Below are positions 24,301 through 37,756 of a stretch of DNA of 64,000 nucleotides, in pieces. The DNA comes from Nautilus pompilius (Eukaryota > Mollusca > Cephalopoda > Nautilida > Nautilidae): NCBI GenBank assembly GCA_018389105.1, contig JACATO010002730.1, positions 2,710,501 through 2,774,500 on the forward strand, given 5' to 3'. Both the position numbers and the translations under genes were made by a program. Within the stretch, counting starts at the first letter, position 1; every line of letters starts with the position of its first letter. The notes beneath the pieces are model-generated. The model did not search any database, was not told where the DNA came from, and saw only the letters and a list, made by a program, of their open reading frames with translations.

Positions 24301-26985
24301 AAAAGTGAGATAGATAAATAGGTTAAGTACAAAACTGTTTGATTTAATTTATTTTTCCTTCACGCTATAATCTCAAAGTTTTAATATTATAAGTTTTCTG
24401 CAGTTGCCTATTTCAGGTGAATGTTCACAGTAATTTTTTTTATTTCAATCTGTTGGTTAAAAAAAACAAAAAAAAATTATAAGATGTTTGAAATCACAGA
24501 AAAAACTGTTTGCTACGTTTTAAGATTTTTAAAAAAATTTGTGCTGATTTAAACCCTAGAAAAGTTTTTTTTTATCATACTAAAACATCCGTTTATTCAG
24601 TTGAAGCTAAGATATTGATCTTGTATTCAAGATAACCATAAATATCCTTTGTGCTGACTATTTATAGAATCGGCTTCAAATTTGTCTATGTATAGCTCTT
24701 AAAAAGACGTGCGTCTGCAGTAGGAACAAATCTTGTTTTTCTTGTCTTTGTAGATATAAGTAAAACTCTCAACAAATTGTATTAATAATTAATGTAGACC
24801 TTTATCATGCGCACTGAAGCCTGAAAGGTTGTTGTTTTAATGCAAATATGCTTAAATTTATGACTGCGTCTCAGATTTTTGCACATAGCACATCAAGTAA
24901 TAGATTTGCAAACATTCCAAATAAACTTTTTTTTATATTTGCTTGTTGTAAATACTAAGAAGCTATTTTTAATGCGAGCCACTGCTACTGATTAAATAAA
25001 TGCTTTATTTCTTCAATGAAAAAGCTTGGTGCATTTTAGCTGGACGTCCTTTTTTCACTGGAAACGGTTCACATTGAAATCCTGCAACTAACATAAACAT
25101 GATGCTATCGTGGTGATCAATACATGATAAGTTAACCTTAAAGAAATTTTGTTAAACTTAAGGTTTTACAATTTCGTTCGTTCTTTTGAATAAGGCGTTT
25201 CTTCGATGATGCTCATGACGATTACAATTTAGTTACTAAAATCTGTTCAAATTCATTATTCTGATAGTTTTTCCACATCAATATTTTCGTCATTCCCTCA
25301 AATATTAATATTTCAAATTGAATTTTAATAGCTGCCACTGAAATATAAGTAGTGCATTAAAAATGATATAAACCTGAAATCTGAAATTACAAAATAGACT
25401 TAAACTTGGTTTATTAAAAATGCTATCCGTTGATTCTCAATCAAAATGAGAAATAATTCACATAAATTAAGTTTCAGTTAAAATTATGATGGTGTTGCGT
25501 GGATTTCTTTTACGTAAAACAGGCTATAAATTTCTCTACACTCTTCATTGCGTGTAATAAATCGAGTTTGGAAACCAAGCATGACGCACTTTGCAACATT
25601 CAATATACGACATAAAAAGAGTAAATTGTGTCATGAAACTAATTCAAAATGTCCATGCCCGTAAACTGATTTTCTCAGCAATGTGACCCCTTTGAACGAG
25701 TTAAAATTATCTCGACCTAACAAGAGGTCGAGATGGATCTAGCAATGGAATCCTAAAATTTTGTCAGTACAGTCGAAAAGATATCTTTAGTGACGGGCAT
25801 AAGAAAGCAAAAAAAAAAAAGTTCTTTCGGAGTATTTATATGATATCAAATTTAAGAGATAATAAATATAACATGAATGCTACATGGTCTTATGGTGTTT
25901 TATGTCAATTAAAATCGATGCGGTAAAGATAATATTTCGTCTAGGTTGATGACCAAGCAACACAGCATTGCAAGAAAAAGTTTTGCAGCCGAAAAACAGA
26001 TTCGCTGGTGAAACTCACATCATTTCAATTATTATAGTTCGAAAGCAGCTGGTAACCCCGGAAAGCAAGCATTTTAAAAACAAGATTTCACATAGATTAA
26101 TACTTCATCATATTTGAGCATAGGGTATTTTTCACCAGATTCAATACGCAAAAGTACGTTATCTGTATACAAGTAAATCTCCCTGAAATCAATTTTTTTA
26201 AAATAATTATTAGTAAAAATTATTTGGATTGGCTTGACTTATCTTTAATAATTCATCATGAGATTTTTATCCAGTAAATTATGACCCTACTTTATCAATA
26301 CATATAGTACATGTTGAAATACACTTCATTATAGAAATACCAAATTTTAATATTCAGATCACGCGAATAAACCGATCAAAGAAAATTGTAGTTCAGACAT
26401 GTTCTTAGTGTTAAAAAACAACTGTATACCAGTTTGCATATGTTTATTCTCTTCACTGTTCAGAGATAACAGGTTAAGCGGATGCAGCCTCTGCTGCTTG
26501 GACATAAATAAAGTCTAGTTCCAAACGAATCAGGATATTAAGTTAACTTCATGTTGGGTATTAAGTGCAGAAGTTTAGTTTGTCTTAAAATAAAAATTAC
26601 AGTGATGCAATTTAACAGAACATTATTAATTTTAAGCAGTTATTTTTGTGCATCATACTTCAGTCACAGATAATTTGATCAAGTCAAGAAAAGTATTGAT
26701 TTTCATCCTGGAATAGCTGAAATATACAAACATAAGTATCCATTTTATAAGAACAGATAAAGTAAAGAAAAAGTAGCACATTTTTAAAATGCGATGACAA
26801 AAATCGAATAGGACCGAAGCTAGCATATCAATATAAGCATTTGTCTTTACTATCTTTTGAAATAATATTTGCACATTCGTTATATCAAATATATTATGCG
26901 TTTCTTGCATTTATAGTATTTACTGATTTAAGAACGAGACATTAATATTGATTGCTATAAAGCTAGATAAAAAGTCATTGCTCTG
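21336..26985. other. Long AT-rich stretch, nothing supported
   Basis: Apart from a short (TG)n run at 24258-24283 and A/T runs (23445-23460, 24440-24480, 25810-25822), I see no genes, RNAs or transposon signatures. The frames at 22046-22261 (-) and 26653-26910 (-) look like chance frames in AT-rich DNA. Confidence 0.6.
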
Positions 26986-27290
26986 AAGCCATGGATTCAG
27001 CCACATCGTGGACGTTAATTGGGCTTGGTGGTCTCTCTACCACTGTATAGTATCTTCTCGCTTTTATGTACTTGTTTGTACGTTTCGGTTTACTCTGATT
27101 CCCGTGCTTAGCTAGGGATGGTTTTCCCTTCGTTTGGTCGGTCGGAGAGTACCGAGCACATTATTGCCGGTACTGTTTCTCGTGCTATTTGCTCCTCCTT
27201 TTATCTGCCATGCTCGGTTAGTGTATCTGTTCCCATACGTATGTAGTCGAGTACTTTAGAGAAAACGACAAAAGCAACAACAGTAAAAAC
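26986..27290. other. GC-richer island of unknown origin
   Basis: About 300 bp that stand out from very AT-rich surroundings. It has several CpGs (CATCGTGGACG, GTACGTTTCGG, GGTCGGTCGGAG) and short self-complementary stretches such as GGTACT/AGTACC around 27150-27180. No open frame spans it and I recognise no family. It could be the 5' part of a retroelement, an untranslated exon or a promoter CpG patch. The AT content of the next 600 bp is extreme, which sharpens the contrast. Confidence 0.4.
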
Positions 27291-30200
27291 TAAAAATACC
27301 TTAGTAACAAGGAAGTTGCAGCATATTTACTATTTTGCATTTTTATTGTAATACTATCTAAATACCCTATAAAATGTTTTAAAATAGTATTTTTTTCTTT
27401 ATAACGGTCAACAAAAAGCTAGTAAAATTGATTTATAATAAATAAATAAATAAATATGTTTTTATTTAAGCATTGGTAACATTTTCTAATTCAACATAAA
27501 GCCAAATAAATTACAGTTGAAACATTCTGACTGCATACAAATAGTTAAACAATAGTCTAAATTTAAAAAAAAATTAAATAATAAATGAAATAATAAAATA
27601 AAAAGAGTTTCTATAAATAATAATCTATTCAGATCTTTCATGAATTATCAGTAATATTTTTTAAACATTTTCCTCATATTCTATAAACTTATAATTATAA
27701 ACAAACTGTAATGTATTCTTTTATTTTATTTCTCAAAATAATAATATAAATGTTTATATAATTATTCTATACAATATTTTTAATATCACATTAATATCCT
27801 ATTTTAAAAATTAAATCTAATTATAATTTTTAAAAACGTTTTTTCTTCATTATAATATTTTCTCTACAAAGAGATAAATTAGTGTAGGATGAAGTATCCC
27901 TGTAGCTGCATTACGATAACGAAGAGTCCTGGCATAATTCCACGGTTTTCTTTATAACCAAAATCAATAAATTTTCTGTATATCAGCTGCTACTTGATTA
28001 AATTAATTTACGTTCTTAGATTGTTTTTCAGTCACCACTTGTAGGATTTCTATTAAGCTTTTAGGTTGCCATGGTTATTGTTCTTTTCGCTTCACTATTA
28101 CTAGCTTTTTTCAAAGAAAACCAGAAGCTTTTCTCCGGTGTTCTGAAATATAGCTTTATAGATATTTTCCATTAAATGATGTATGGCTTTAATAACAAAC
28201 ATTTTTTAAGGTTTTATAATTTTTTCCTAGTATTTAACTGAAATTTGTTACAAAGAAGCAAATCTATATCAAATGAATATTTTTTTGTATCTTCCCGAAT
28301 TTTACTTTCATTAATATTTTTATTTTACATTTTATACTTTTTTCTATAATATATTACAAAAACGTATATATGAATTAAATAATTTTATCGACAGAAATTT
28401 ATTTTTAAAAGCTGTGATGGGAATTAACAGACTTGTCGATATTACACTTGCACCAACATATATATAAAATTTTTCCATTACTTGAAACGTTTTCAGTCAG
28501 AGGTTAAATGAAGGTCTACTCTGCGGATAGTCATGTATAAGGTCATAAGAAGCAAACAGGAAAGTCAACATTACCCGGTCCATAGGGTATTGTGTATCGT
28601 TTGAGGTACATATCTGAGGAACTCGACCATGTCTGGAGTTCATCAAACGTAGAAGACTTTGAAAAACATTTCCTATATTTCTGAACCGAGTCCGTTACAC
28701 AGACATCTGTGGTGCTACACACCATCAGCAGAGGATTTTCCCAGTTTCCTCGGCCGGAATATTACAAAAGTGTCGCATTCACTTTGAGCTGTGCAATAAA
28801 GAAGCAGGTAAAGCCAAATATCTCCACCGCAAAAACGTGCTGCTAGTTTACAGCAATTTACACTATTAGTAACTGTTACAAATGTTTAAGGAACGTACGA
28901 GAAATATCTATATAATAAAATAGTTTTAAACTATAATTTATTTTATTTTATTTTTTTTCAAAATTATTTTAAAATGTCTCTTTTGTAAACATTTCAACTT
29001 TGAATTTGCACAATGTTGCAATCTGGAAGCACTTACGCTGTGCAATACTGAGTTTTAGCAGTAAACAACATTGTAGACGTGAATTTTTTAATGTTCCAAA
29101 ATAAAAAAAAGGAAAGCCGTAGTTGTCTGCGAGTATAGCTAAACATAGTCTTTAAGACACTTGGAAAAAGAGAAAATTGGTAAAACTGAAATTATTTAAA
29201 TGACACCCAGATATTAAGCTGGCGATATGATAATAGAGGCATTGGAGCGACTCTAAATGTCCTCTTCTCTGCGGCAGTGGTCACGACTTGGTGTAGCTCC
29301 AAAAGTTCTTATTGAAACTTAAAATTATTAATACAACAAATTACAGCAGAACTTCTATTGGGTTTGAAGAGCAGATTAAGAATGAAAATATTCGTCACGG
29401 TTACTCAAAATACAATTAAATTTAACTGAATTTTTTGTTTCGTATTTTAGTCGAACACTATTTTAAAAATGACAGAATTGTCTCTTCAATTGTAGCACAT
29501 CAACACTACATATAACATCGTCAGTACTTCCCCGTGGTCTCACTACTCAAGGCTTAGAAAATAAAATCAATTAACATTACAAACTTAGATATTAAACTGA
29601 CCTTGTTTCCTACTAAAAGCCAACCTTAGTAGCCTTAAAGTACAGTTAGATAATATCGAAGTGACATGATACTGACCTACATATTAAACCGTTTGAAATG
29701 CATGCTTTATTGGCTTATTTAATAACGTGCAGACATTGAAGTTGCTATCTAATTAAGTTTAATTTTTGCCTATTCATTCAGATGACATGGTGTAATCTGA
29801 TATACTGGTTAACTTATATTTTCTTAACTTGTAGCATGCTCGAGCTGTCTCATGTATGTTAGAGAGAATACTTAGCTTTCTGGAACCGTTGCAACGGGAA
29901 TGGAGAACCAAACATTACATTACTGATCTTTTTTAACACAAAACAAAATATCTGACAACGCATATAACAAAATGACGTTCATTTAAGTAATGATCATACT
30001 TTGCTTTGTCGACACAATGAATGCTTAAACTTGAACTGAATAAAACAAACATTGCTAGTGTAGTAGTTACTGATATTTAATAAATATCTTAGCAAATATT
30101 TGAACAAATAAACTCGATACCTTTAGCTTAGTTATTAATTTAGTGATTTTTCCCATATTGTGTTTTTTTTATATATTTTCCTTTGTACGATAAGCACGAC

Positions 30201-30464
30201 TGATCTACCCAAATATATCAAATTCAGCACCGTGGTTAGAAATTATAGGTCTTATTTTATTTCGCTTATTGATTGTTTCAGCCAAATCATAAAGACAAAA
30301 TTAAATTAGAAATAAACAGAACATTTATTTTAAAAAATAAACCAGCACATAAAGAGAAAGACACTGAACATCTATTTAACACATTGATCTAGTATTAATA
30401 AACGAAAATATATCATATATAAAATAAATTTAATATTATTTTATTCTAGAATAAGATTTAGTTT
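27291..30464. other. Extremely AT-rich stretch with one unassigned frame
   Basis: 27436-27457 is an (AAAT)n run and 27460-27860 is almost pure A/T. At 28543-28725 (-) a 60-codon frame, open back to an upstream stop (YSGRGNWENPLLMVCSTTD..), has a mixed, coding-like composition and lies in a GC-richer patch. I recognise no domain and no splice signals that decide the matter. Confidence 0.45.
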
Positions 30465-30620
30465 TGGGTGGGTTTTCTTCGACACATTATTTGTGATCAA
30501 ACTATGGCTAATGGACCTATGTCTCGATCTTCATTCCCTAGTGCCCTCATCAGTTAGTCCTGAGAAAGGCCCAGACCACATAGCAGGTTAAACACTCGCT
30601 AAAATCAATAATACAACTTA
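30465..30620 (-). other. CTGATGAG-containing structured block, possible ribozyme-like or retroelement terminus
   Basis: On the minus strand CTGATGAG (30553-30546) is the conserved core string of a hammerhead ribozyme. CTATGTGG (from 30584) and ACATAGG (ending 30516) flank it and can pair as a closing stem. Between them GTCTGGG (from about 30575) can pair with CTCAGGAC as a second stem. GAGA stands where the core would need GAAA. No good helix II is visible, and TAA separates stem I from the core, so an active ribozyme is unlikely. The tail GTCGAAGAAAACCCACCC looks like a retroelement end, but that is an impression only. Confidence 0.3.
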
Positions 30621-31980
30621 ACAACAATCAGGTCATATGTTCGAGAACAGATCAAAAAAAGAAATAAATTGTATAATAATGGTTATTCCTAAACGGCAAC
30701 AAACTATTATTAGAATCACATCAATAACACTCTCAAGAAAACCAAGTTGATGTCCACTGGGAATATGTTTATTTACTAGGTGAATTACTAATAATAAGGT
30801 AGTTATCACAGCTCGAAATACCCTTCAAAATTATTCGGTTCTTTCATGAAAGTTATTCTACCTTATTTTTTATATATATATTTTTTTTAAAAATGACCTT
30901 TGTTGATAAAAAGACATAGCTTTAAACAGATGCTGTTAAAATTAATCAGTTAAATTTCCAATAAAACTCTGCTTTGATAATTAATTTTTTAAAAGGACAT
31001 CAGAAGAAATCTCACAAATTGAACGGATTCTCCTCTACTGACGAAATCTAAGATTATCATTAATTTAGTTTAGCTGAGAGTGTAGAAGGAGGAAGCATGG
31101 CTTATAAACCTTCCATCAGTGAAAAGTCTTCGGACAGGATTTTTTTACAGTAAATTATCTTTATCAAAGTTTCCATTAAGAAAACATCTTGGAAAGGTTT
31201 CTTTACTTTTTCAAACACCAGATATTCCTCTGTCAATAATTTTATCAGTTAATATTTTGTTTGATAATTGGAGCACTGCATAATTTTAAGGATTTGAATA
31301 AATATTTCTACTACACTGTTTTTAAGAATCTGATCTAAAATTGGACATAATGACCGTCCAAATCTTTTCAGTTGTATTATTTATACGTGAATTTTCAAAG
31401 TACAAGAAAACCAATACCAAAGAATAAAAATTGTAACTTTTAATGTCAGTTGTGAAAGCAAATATAGATGTGCAGATAATCCGAGATCGTATTACGAATT
31501 CCAGGCTTCAAATGAACACACGTGTAACTTTACCACCATTTTAGGAGTACTTTTACACGTATTTTATCGTCTTCAAATAGCAACTGTCTCTTCTACTATT
31601 TCAAATGCAGCACTTAAAAGTTGCAAGTAAAATTAGATTGATCAATGAGAGCCGAAAGAGTTATTGACTTATTTCACAGGCCTTAAAAGCATTCGACCAT
31701 TAACAACAACTGAGTGTCAATAAAAAGTAAAATAGGTCAAACAGACTCTACTACTTTCTTAAGAAATATAAGGTGCTGAAGCAGCCTTTTCAAAATGATA
31801 TCTAAAATTCTCGTTAACATCAAATAATTAATATGAATAAAACAAAAAATAAATGCATTTCTTATATAAAATGAACTAAATAGTCAAGGTAACTTTGTTT
31901 AATTTATCTATTTCTTACAAAATCTCTAAAAGTCATTGCCAGTTATGTATTTTATTAATTACTTTAAAATAATCCTAATG

Positions 31981-31982
<2 letters not shown>
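30621..31982. other. AT-rich non-coding stretch
   Basis: No gene, RNA or mobile element recognised on either strand. Confidence 0.6.

Positions 31983-32064
<82 letters not shown>
31983..32064. repeat. Compound (TC)n(TG)n microsatellite
   Basis: A TC array with a CTCCTC interruption near 32020 switches at 32052 to a short TG array. It lies 300 bp upstream of the Tc1-like element. Confidence 0.97.
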
Positions 32065-32363
32065 AGGCAAAACAATCTTAGGGTTTAAATAAATGTTTTT
32101 TTTCGAATGTGATATTCTTCGGAGTAAAGACGAAATCATGTATCTCTAGTAGTTATTCGTAACGCTCTTTGTTTATAGGAGATTTCAAATTTAAAATGAC
32201 GGTTGAATAATCAATAAAAGTTTATTTATCTGTTTCTGAACAAAAAGTGGAAAGACACTAGAATTATCAATATATTCCAGACAGCGATTATTTAATATGT
32301 TATATTCATTCGTAACATTTACTGAAATAATAACTGTTAGTCACTAACTGTATTTGATATATA

Positions 32364-33875
32364 CAGTGCCGGACAAAAGAGTTGAGTCACTTGGTGTGAA
32401 ATTGATATTTGAGCTCTCTTATTTTTACAATGTGTAAAAACAAATAATGTCATATGTGTATCTATTGTCTGGAAAAAAATAATTGAATTAGCATATTCAA
32501 ATTTGTACCGCGATAAAATAGTTGGGACAGTGAACAAAATCTGTGCATACATATATTCCCCTCAATATATTCATTTTAAAGGATCAAATGAAAAGAATCA
32601 CATCATCTAAGACCATTTAAGATAATTTTTGCACCATGTCTGGCAAGACAACGTCGTCAGAAATCAGAGACATGATAGTTGAGCACCACCAAGAAAATCT
32701 GTCTTCTCGGGAGATAACCCATCGAGTCAGTTGCCCGAAAAGCACTGAAAACAACATTCTGAAGCAGTACAAGGAGACCGGAAAAAAGAAACCAAAAACG
32801 CGAATGGGAAGACCGCGAAAATGTGACAACAAAATGGATCGACTCATTTGTCGAAAATTCAGGACAAGTCGTTTCCTGACATCGACGGTCATTGGAGCCT
32901 CCCTGGGTGGACTGAATTTTTCCAGTCGCACTACCCAACGTCGTCTATGCGAGGGGAATCTTTTTGGACGATTCGCCCAGAAAAAACAATTGATCTGCAA
33001 CAAGAACAGGTGCATCCGAATAGCATGGGCTATAGCGCATAAAAAAACAGTACCAAAGTTCAATCGGCTAGAGTTCTCTTTTGCGACGAAACTATGATCA
33101 TGCGCTTTCACAGTGCTGGCCGAGTATATGTTCACCGTTACTATGGCGAAAAATACAATATAAATTGCATCCGACCAATGGTACAGGCTGGAGGAGGATT
33201 GTTGATGGTCTGGTGGTGTATGAGCGTGGAGGGACCAGGCCCTCTGAAATTGATCAGCGGCAGCGCGACCGCCAAGTACTACTGCAATTTACTGAGGGGG
33301 GTCGCCTTCGACTGCATCGACGAGAACATGCCAATCACTGCCAATTCCAGCACGACAATGCCTCAATCCACACCGCCAAAGTTGTCACTCTCTTCACCAC
33401 CCTACTAGGAATGTGTTATGCGCTGGCCGCCCCAAAGCCTGGATCTCAACCCAATCGAAAATGCCTGGCAGCATCTGAAGGCGATGGTGGCCAAACACAA
33501 GAATCTCAACCAAGAACAATTCTGGCAGGCAGTCCAGAAAAAAAGCTGGCAGGAAATGGCCAATTCCGACTGCCTTCGTTTGGTCGAATCCATGCCCCGT
33601 AGTTGTCAAGAAGTTATCGAAAATCACAAATACGCCACTGATTGTGATTTGGAATGTTGAAAAATATTTATGGTTTTGCTCACTGTCCCAACTTTTCTCG
33701 CGCTACAAATCGGACATTGCCGATTCAAATATTTTTTCCAGAGAATATGTAAACATATAGCATGTTTTGCTTTCATAAATTGTGAAGGCATGCTTTTTGC
33801 TTATAATAAACAATGTAATGGATATTTAAATACATCTGTTAAAACGAGGGAGCTCACATATCTATTTCACAGCAA
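32364..33875 (+). mobile_element. Tc1-like transposon copy A, right tip missing
   Basis: The left end starts CAGTGCCGGACAAAAG directly after TA (32362-32363), the normal Tc1/mariner target. A second, inner copy of the binding-site-like repeat (GATAAAATAGTTGGGACAGTG) lies at 32511-32531, giving the IR/DR arrangement. On the right the inner repeat is present (CACTGTCCCAACTTTTC, from about 33680), and the subterminal sequence continues to CTATTTCACAGCAA. There it breaks off into AT-repeat DNA, so the last ~30 bases, including the outer site, are absent. Comparison with copy B at 45572-47191 gives these boundaries. It cannot move as it stands. Confidence 0.88.
32636..33660 (+). pseudogene. Tc1-like transposase, copy A, frameshifted
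   Basis: The transposase cuts and pastes its element at TA sites. The frame opens MSGKTTSSEIRDMIVEHHQE and shows a helix-turn-helix N-terminal domain, then GRPRKCD (AT-hook-like) at about residue 60 and a second DNA-binding region. Compared with copy B the reading frame is lost three times: an extra base near 33045, a missing base near 33345, and two missing bases near 33410. The catalytic motifs remain readable across frames: CDETMIMR, QHDNASIHT and SLDLNPIENAW. The final frame ends at a TGA at 33658-33660. Length without the shifts, about 340 residues, is normal for the family. The Asp, Asp and Glu are therefore intact in sequence but not in one protein. Confidence 0.88.
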
Positions 33876-36800
33876 TATATATAGATTAGATGATTGTTAG
33901 AAGACTTCAGTACAGTAATGTTAAGATTTACGGTGGTGTGCACGTTCGTATGTACGCCAAAAACGTCTTAGGGAATTATGATGTGCAGTAATAGCAATTT
34001 ATTTACATAACAAAAAGAAAACAAGGCAAGTATTCTTATATAAAAATTAATTTCATGTATATAATGCCAAAACACAATAGTTTTAAAAGATTTAGAAAGT
34101 AAAACTAAATATTTTTCTTTAAATCTTTTTGCTTCGTAAAGTATAAGTAAAGTTACAGTTCGGAATGCAAGAAGTAAGAAAAGACGCAGAGTGGCATGTA
34201 TTTACTACTTTGATGGCACGCACGAAGAACAGGCATTGGATATTTTCACCTCTTGCATTACAGTATGCCAAATTACTTTTTTTAATTTTCGAAAGGCATT
34301 AGAAAAAAAGGTATGAATCAAGGGCTACTATCATTTGTGTTTTCCATATATTTTATTGACCACGCTAAAATTCTTTAAATGTACAGTGCTGGTAGATGTC
34401 TTTTTCAAAGAACATTTATTGTGATGATTTATGACATTCAGTGTTTCCTCTTGTAATAAATACCTTTGATATAGCCATTTCCGGTGGAGGTGCAACTATA
34501 CAAAAATAAAACATTAAAATTCAATGAATACACACATTTAAATCTTGTTCTGAGTTAAAAATACTATTTTAACAAAAAAAATAAATGCGATATAAATATG
34601 AAAAATAATTCCTTAAACACTGCATTTAAATTGGTAATACAGTTACATTTCGACAAAAAAGAATCATACGCTGGTGATGCAATGATTTTGGCAGTCAATT
34701 TACAAAATTTAAGAAATGAAAAACGACTACAGAGAGGCTTAGTTTTGCCTAGCTTTCTCTAAAAATATTTTGTGATGACATGAGTGCTGTCCTTAAATCA
34801 TACTTAGTGGGAATGCATAAAAGATGGGTAGGTTCATCGTTAATGGTGGAACGCCGCATTTTCACTAAAAGTCACTGATGTAAGAAAATTTCTCAGTTCA
34901 TCATTTTCATCACAGTGTAGTATCGTCCAGAAATTATTTTTGAAGCAATAGGTGGAAGTAAAAGGTGTGAAAAATTTGAAATGTAGACGAATCATGTATT
35001 TTTTTCTGAAAAAAATAGCTACTTAATTTTAGTACCTTTTTATAAATCGCAATATGAATACTTATTATCACTTTGCAGAAGCAATTTCAGGTATCTTAAT
35101 TGATGCTTGTTTCGCACAAGAAGTTTCTTACAAGTGGTAAAGCGTTGGATTTCATAGTTATTAGTTGTCATCATTCGATGGTTTAATATATTTAAACAAT
35201 AGACACATTTTAGATGGCTCTGGACAGCCCGTCTTTTCTGCTTAGATAAGGCATATTTATCTCTGTCTAGTATTAGTCTGATAGTTTTAGTTCTTTTGAT
35301 GTTTTCTTTAATTACGTTAAGTGGTTGAAACAAAATGTATTCATTGCACAAAGTTTTCTCTATTTAAAAGGCAGGAAAGCTGATTATTCAAAACAAGGTT
35401 TTAGTATTGCAGTCATGCACATCGTTTTCACAGCTACACTCAAGAAAAAAGTGGTTAACTTCATGAACCCTTATATTAATCTGACTCTACTAACACGAAA
35501 CTATTCGACTTATCTTGTGTGGTCAAATAATCTTTTTTTCTAATTTCCTAATCGAAATGCCTACGCTTATTCCAGGTTGACAAATTGCATAGTTCAATAT
35601 TATGTGGCTAGTTGAATTTGCTATTTGCATCATGAGGAAGGCATAAGAAGTAAATAAACTATTTAATTTCACAATTCGTTTATTTTGAATGTACAACTGC
35701 AAAATTTTATATTATTATAAATGTAACATATCCAATAAACCATAACGCTTTAAATTAAAACTTTGCATTTGTTTTAAATCGACTTTTCATGGGTACGAAT
35801 AATAGCATTCGTTTTATTAATTGTTTTCAGAAAAGAGACGATATTCAATTGAAAAAACCTTAGCTCGGCATCATCTTTATTGGTTAAAGTAACTAAGAGA
35901 TATTTTCTACATGATATTAATATCGCTTTCAGTACCTGTCATACTTCATGCCAATTAAACACCACGTCTAGATGTCGTTTTGGTTTTCATGTCATTCAAC
36001 AAAAATAAAGTAAATATATTTTCATTTAGTAGTATCGTACATCCTTGTTGTTTGTATAAATCAAGGCCAGGCAACTATTAATTGTATAGTCACCTATGAA
36101 AAAGTCGCCTTTTCAGAATCTACAATTATTTAGCAACCCATTTAATTATTTTTAGTTTAATTATATTGAGTCGCACATCTTACTTTATAACAGCACTTCA
36201 AGGAACTGAAAGTTATCGTCTTTTGTGGGAAATTAATTTATATACAATTGAGTTTACTTTTATTCAGAGACTTTTAAAATTAAATATAACATTCTAACAT
36301 GTCTTAAAAAAATTATTTCAACATTTTTTTTTCAAATACTACTGGAATACCAAATCGTTTAAAAATGGAAAAGTGTTTTCCATAATTTTAAAAAAATAAT
36401 TTCCTTATTATCATTGATTTCCCTTTAGCATGCCGACCGAAAATTAAAAATGTTGATCTGGTATTTATTATAAAATTAGGACAGCTTTTAATGTGATTAA
36501 TTTTTTTAATTTCTTAAAGGATGGAATATGATAACAACTAACATTTAATTGTTTTCAGAAAATATTAAAAACAACATACTGGCTACAAATGACATATGGA
36601 AAACTCCTTCAACTAAGAACAACCAGGTGGTATCAAAAACCACAACCGATTATTGGAATAATTTTGGTTCACTATCAACGTATTTCGTAAAATATCTTGT
36701 TTTTTAAAGAAGACTACGCAAATTGGCTGTAACGCTTCACGCTAAGCATCTTTCTTAAAATGCGATTCGTTTGACAACATCCCGTAAATCAAGAATGTTT

Positions 36801-37756
36801 TTTTCACATGGAACTTTGATTTTCCAAAAAAACTCTCCAATAACGTGGTTTCCAATAACGTTTTGAGTAATTTTTCCAACTTTTCTTTGAGATTTACAAA
36901 AGGTTCTGTAATGGTGACAAAACAGTTTCTTGCTCAGTTTTTGATGAGATGTTTTCTTATTCGACATAGTCTATTTTGTGCGGTTTTGATAACTACTCGA
37001 TAAAAATTGAGTCATATTTGATTGGTTCGCGATCGTAGACTTCAAACACTGCAGAATAACTGTTGCAATTAATAGTTTAAACACGGCTTCCGTGCAATAC
37101 TTTGATTGCTGATGTATCATTATCAAGAAATTTAGGATCGCTTTTTATATCCACAGTCAATCAATTTGGTTGTACAAATAAAAACGACTCTGTGATAAAT
37201 TCTTTTAAAAAAATAAAATTTGAAAGTATTGCGCACGTTTGCATTAGACACATTCTCAGTCTTTTCAAGTTAAATGTTTGAAATATCATTTAGATAAACA
37301 TGAGTGTTTTTGTTGTTATTGTTTTGGTTTAATTTTTGCTGTGATTTTCGATGTTTCTTAATCTAAATTAGACAATATGAATGCTTTACTTGCATGCATT
37401 TTTCAAAACATTAAATTTCGCATTAGGGATAAGATATTTTTCAGCTGTCACTGAAATAATGTAAAGTCTACTGTTAACATGAAATACTTGTAATTCCATT
37501 TAGAGATGAATTTACTCATCTTTGATGAGTCAGTATCTAGGAGATTTGGTTCTTTATATGTTACTTTTATCACAAATGCCGGATATATAACATACTCTTT
37601 CCAAGTATGTAAACAGTTGTAAATCCGGAAATATACTTTATCTGTTAAAGAAAAATTTACATTAGGTTATCCAAAATTCGTGAATTATAAGGTTGAAATA
37701 ATTCTGTTTATGAAGATTTATTTACACAATAATTACAAAATATCTTTCATTTCAGC
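33876..37756. other. AT-rich stretch with weak frames only
   Basis: Frames at 35040-35351 (-), 35325-35543 (+) and 36755-36967 (-) have no recognisable motif. The last (MSNKKTSHQKLSKKLFCHHY..) is Lys-rich and slightly coding-like; it might be a transposon fragment. Nothing else is seen. Confidence 0.5.

Noticed and set aside
30513..30584. Active hammerhead ribozyme
   Set aside because: Core reads GAGA instead of GAAA, helix II is not visible and extra bases separate stem I from CTGATGA. Kept only as a structured block to check.
32617..33135. A 172-codon minus-strand frame over Tc1-like copy A
   Set aside because: Antisense shadow. The plus-strand translation has the helix-turn-helix, GRPRK and catalytic motifs.
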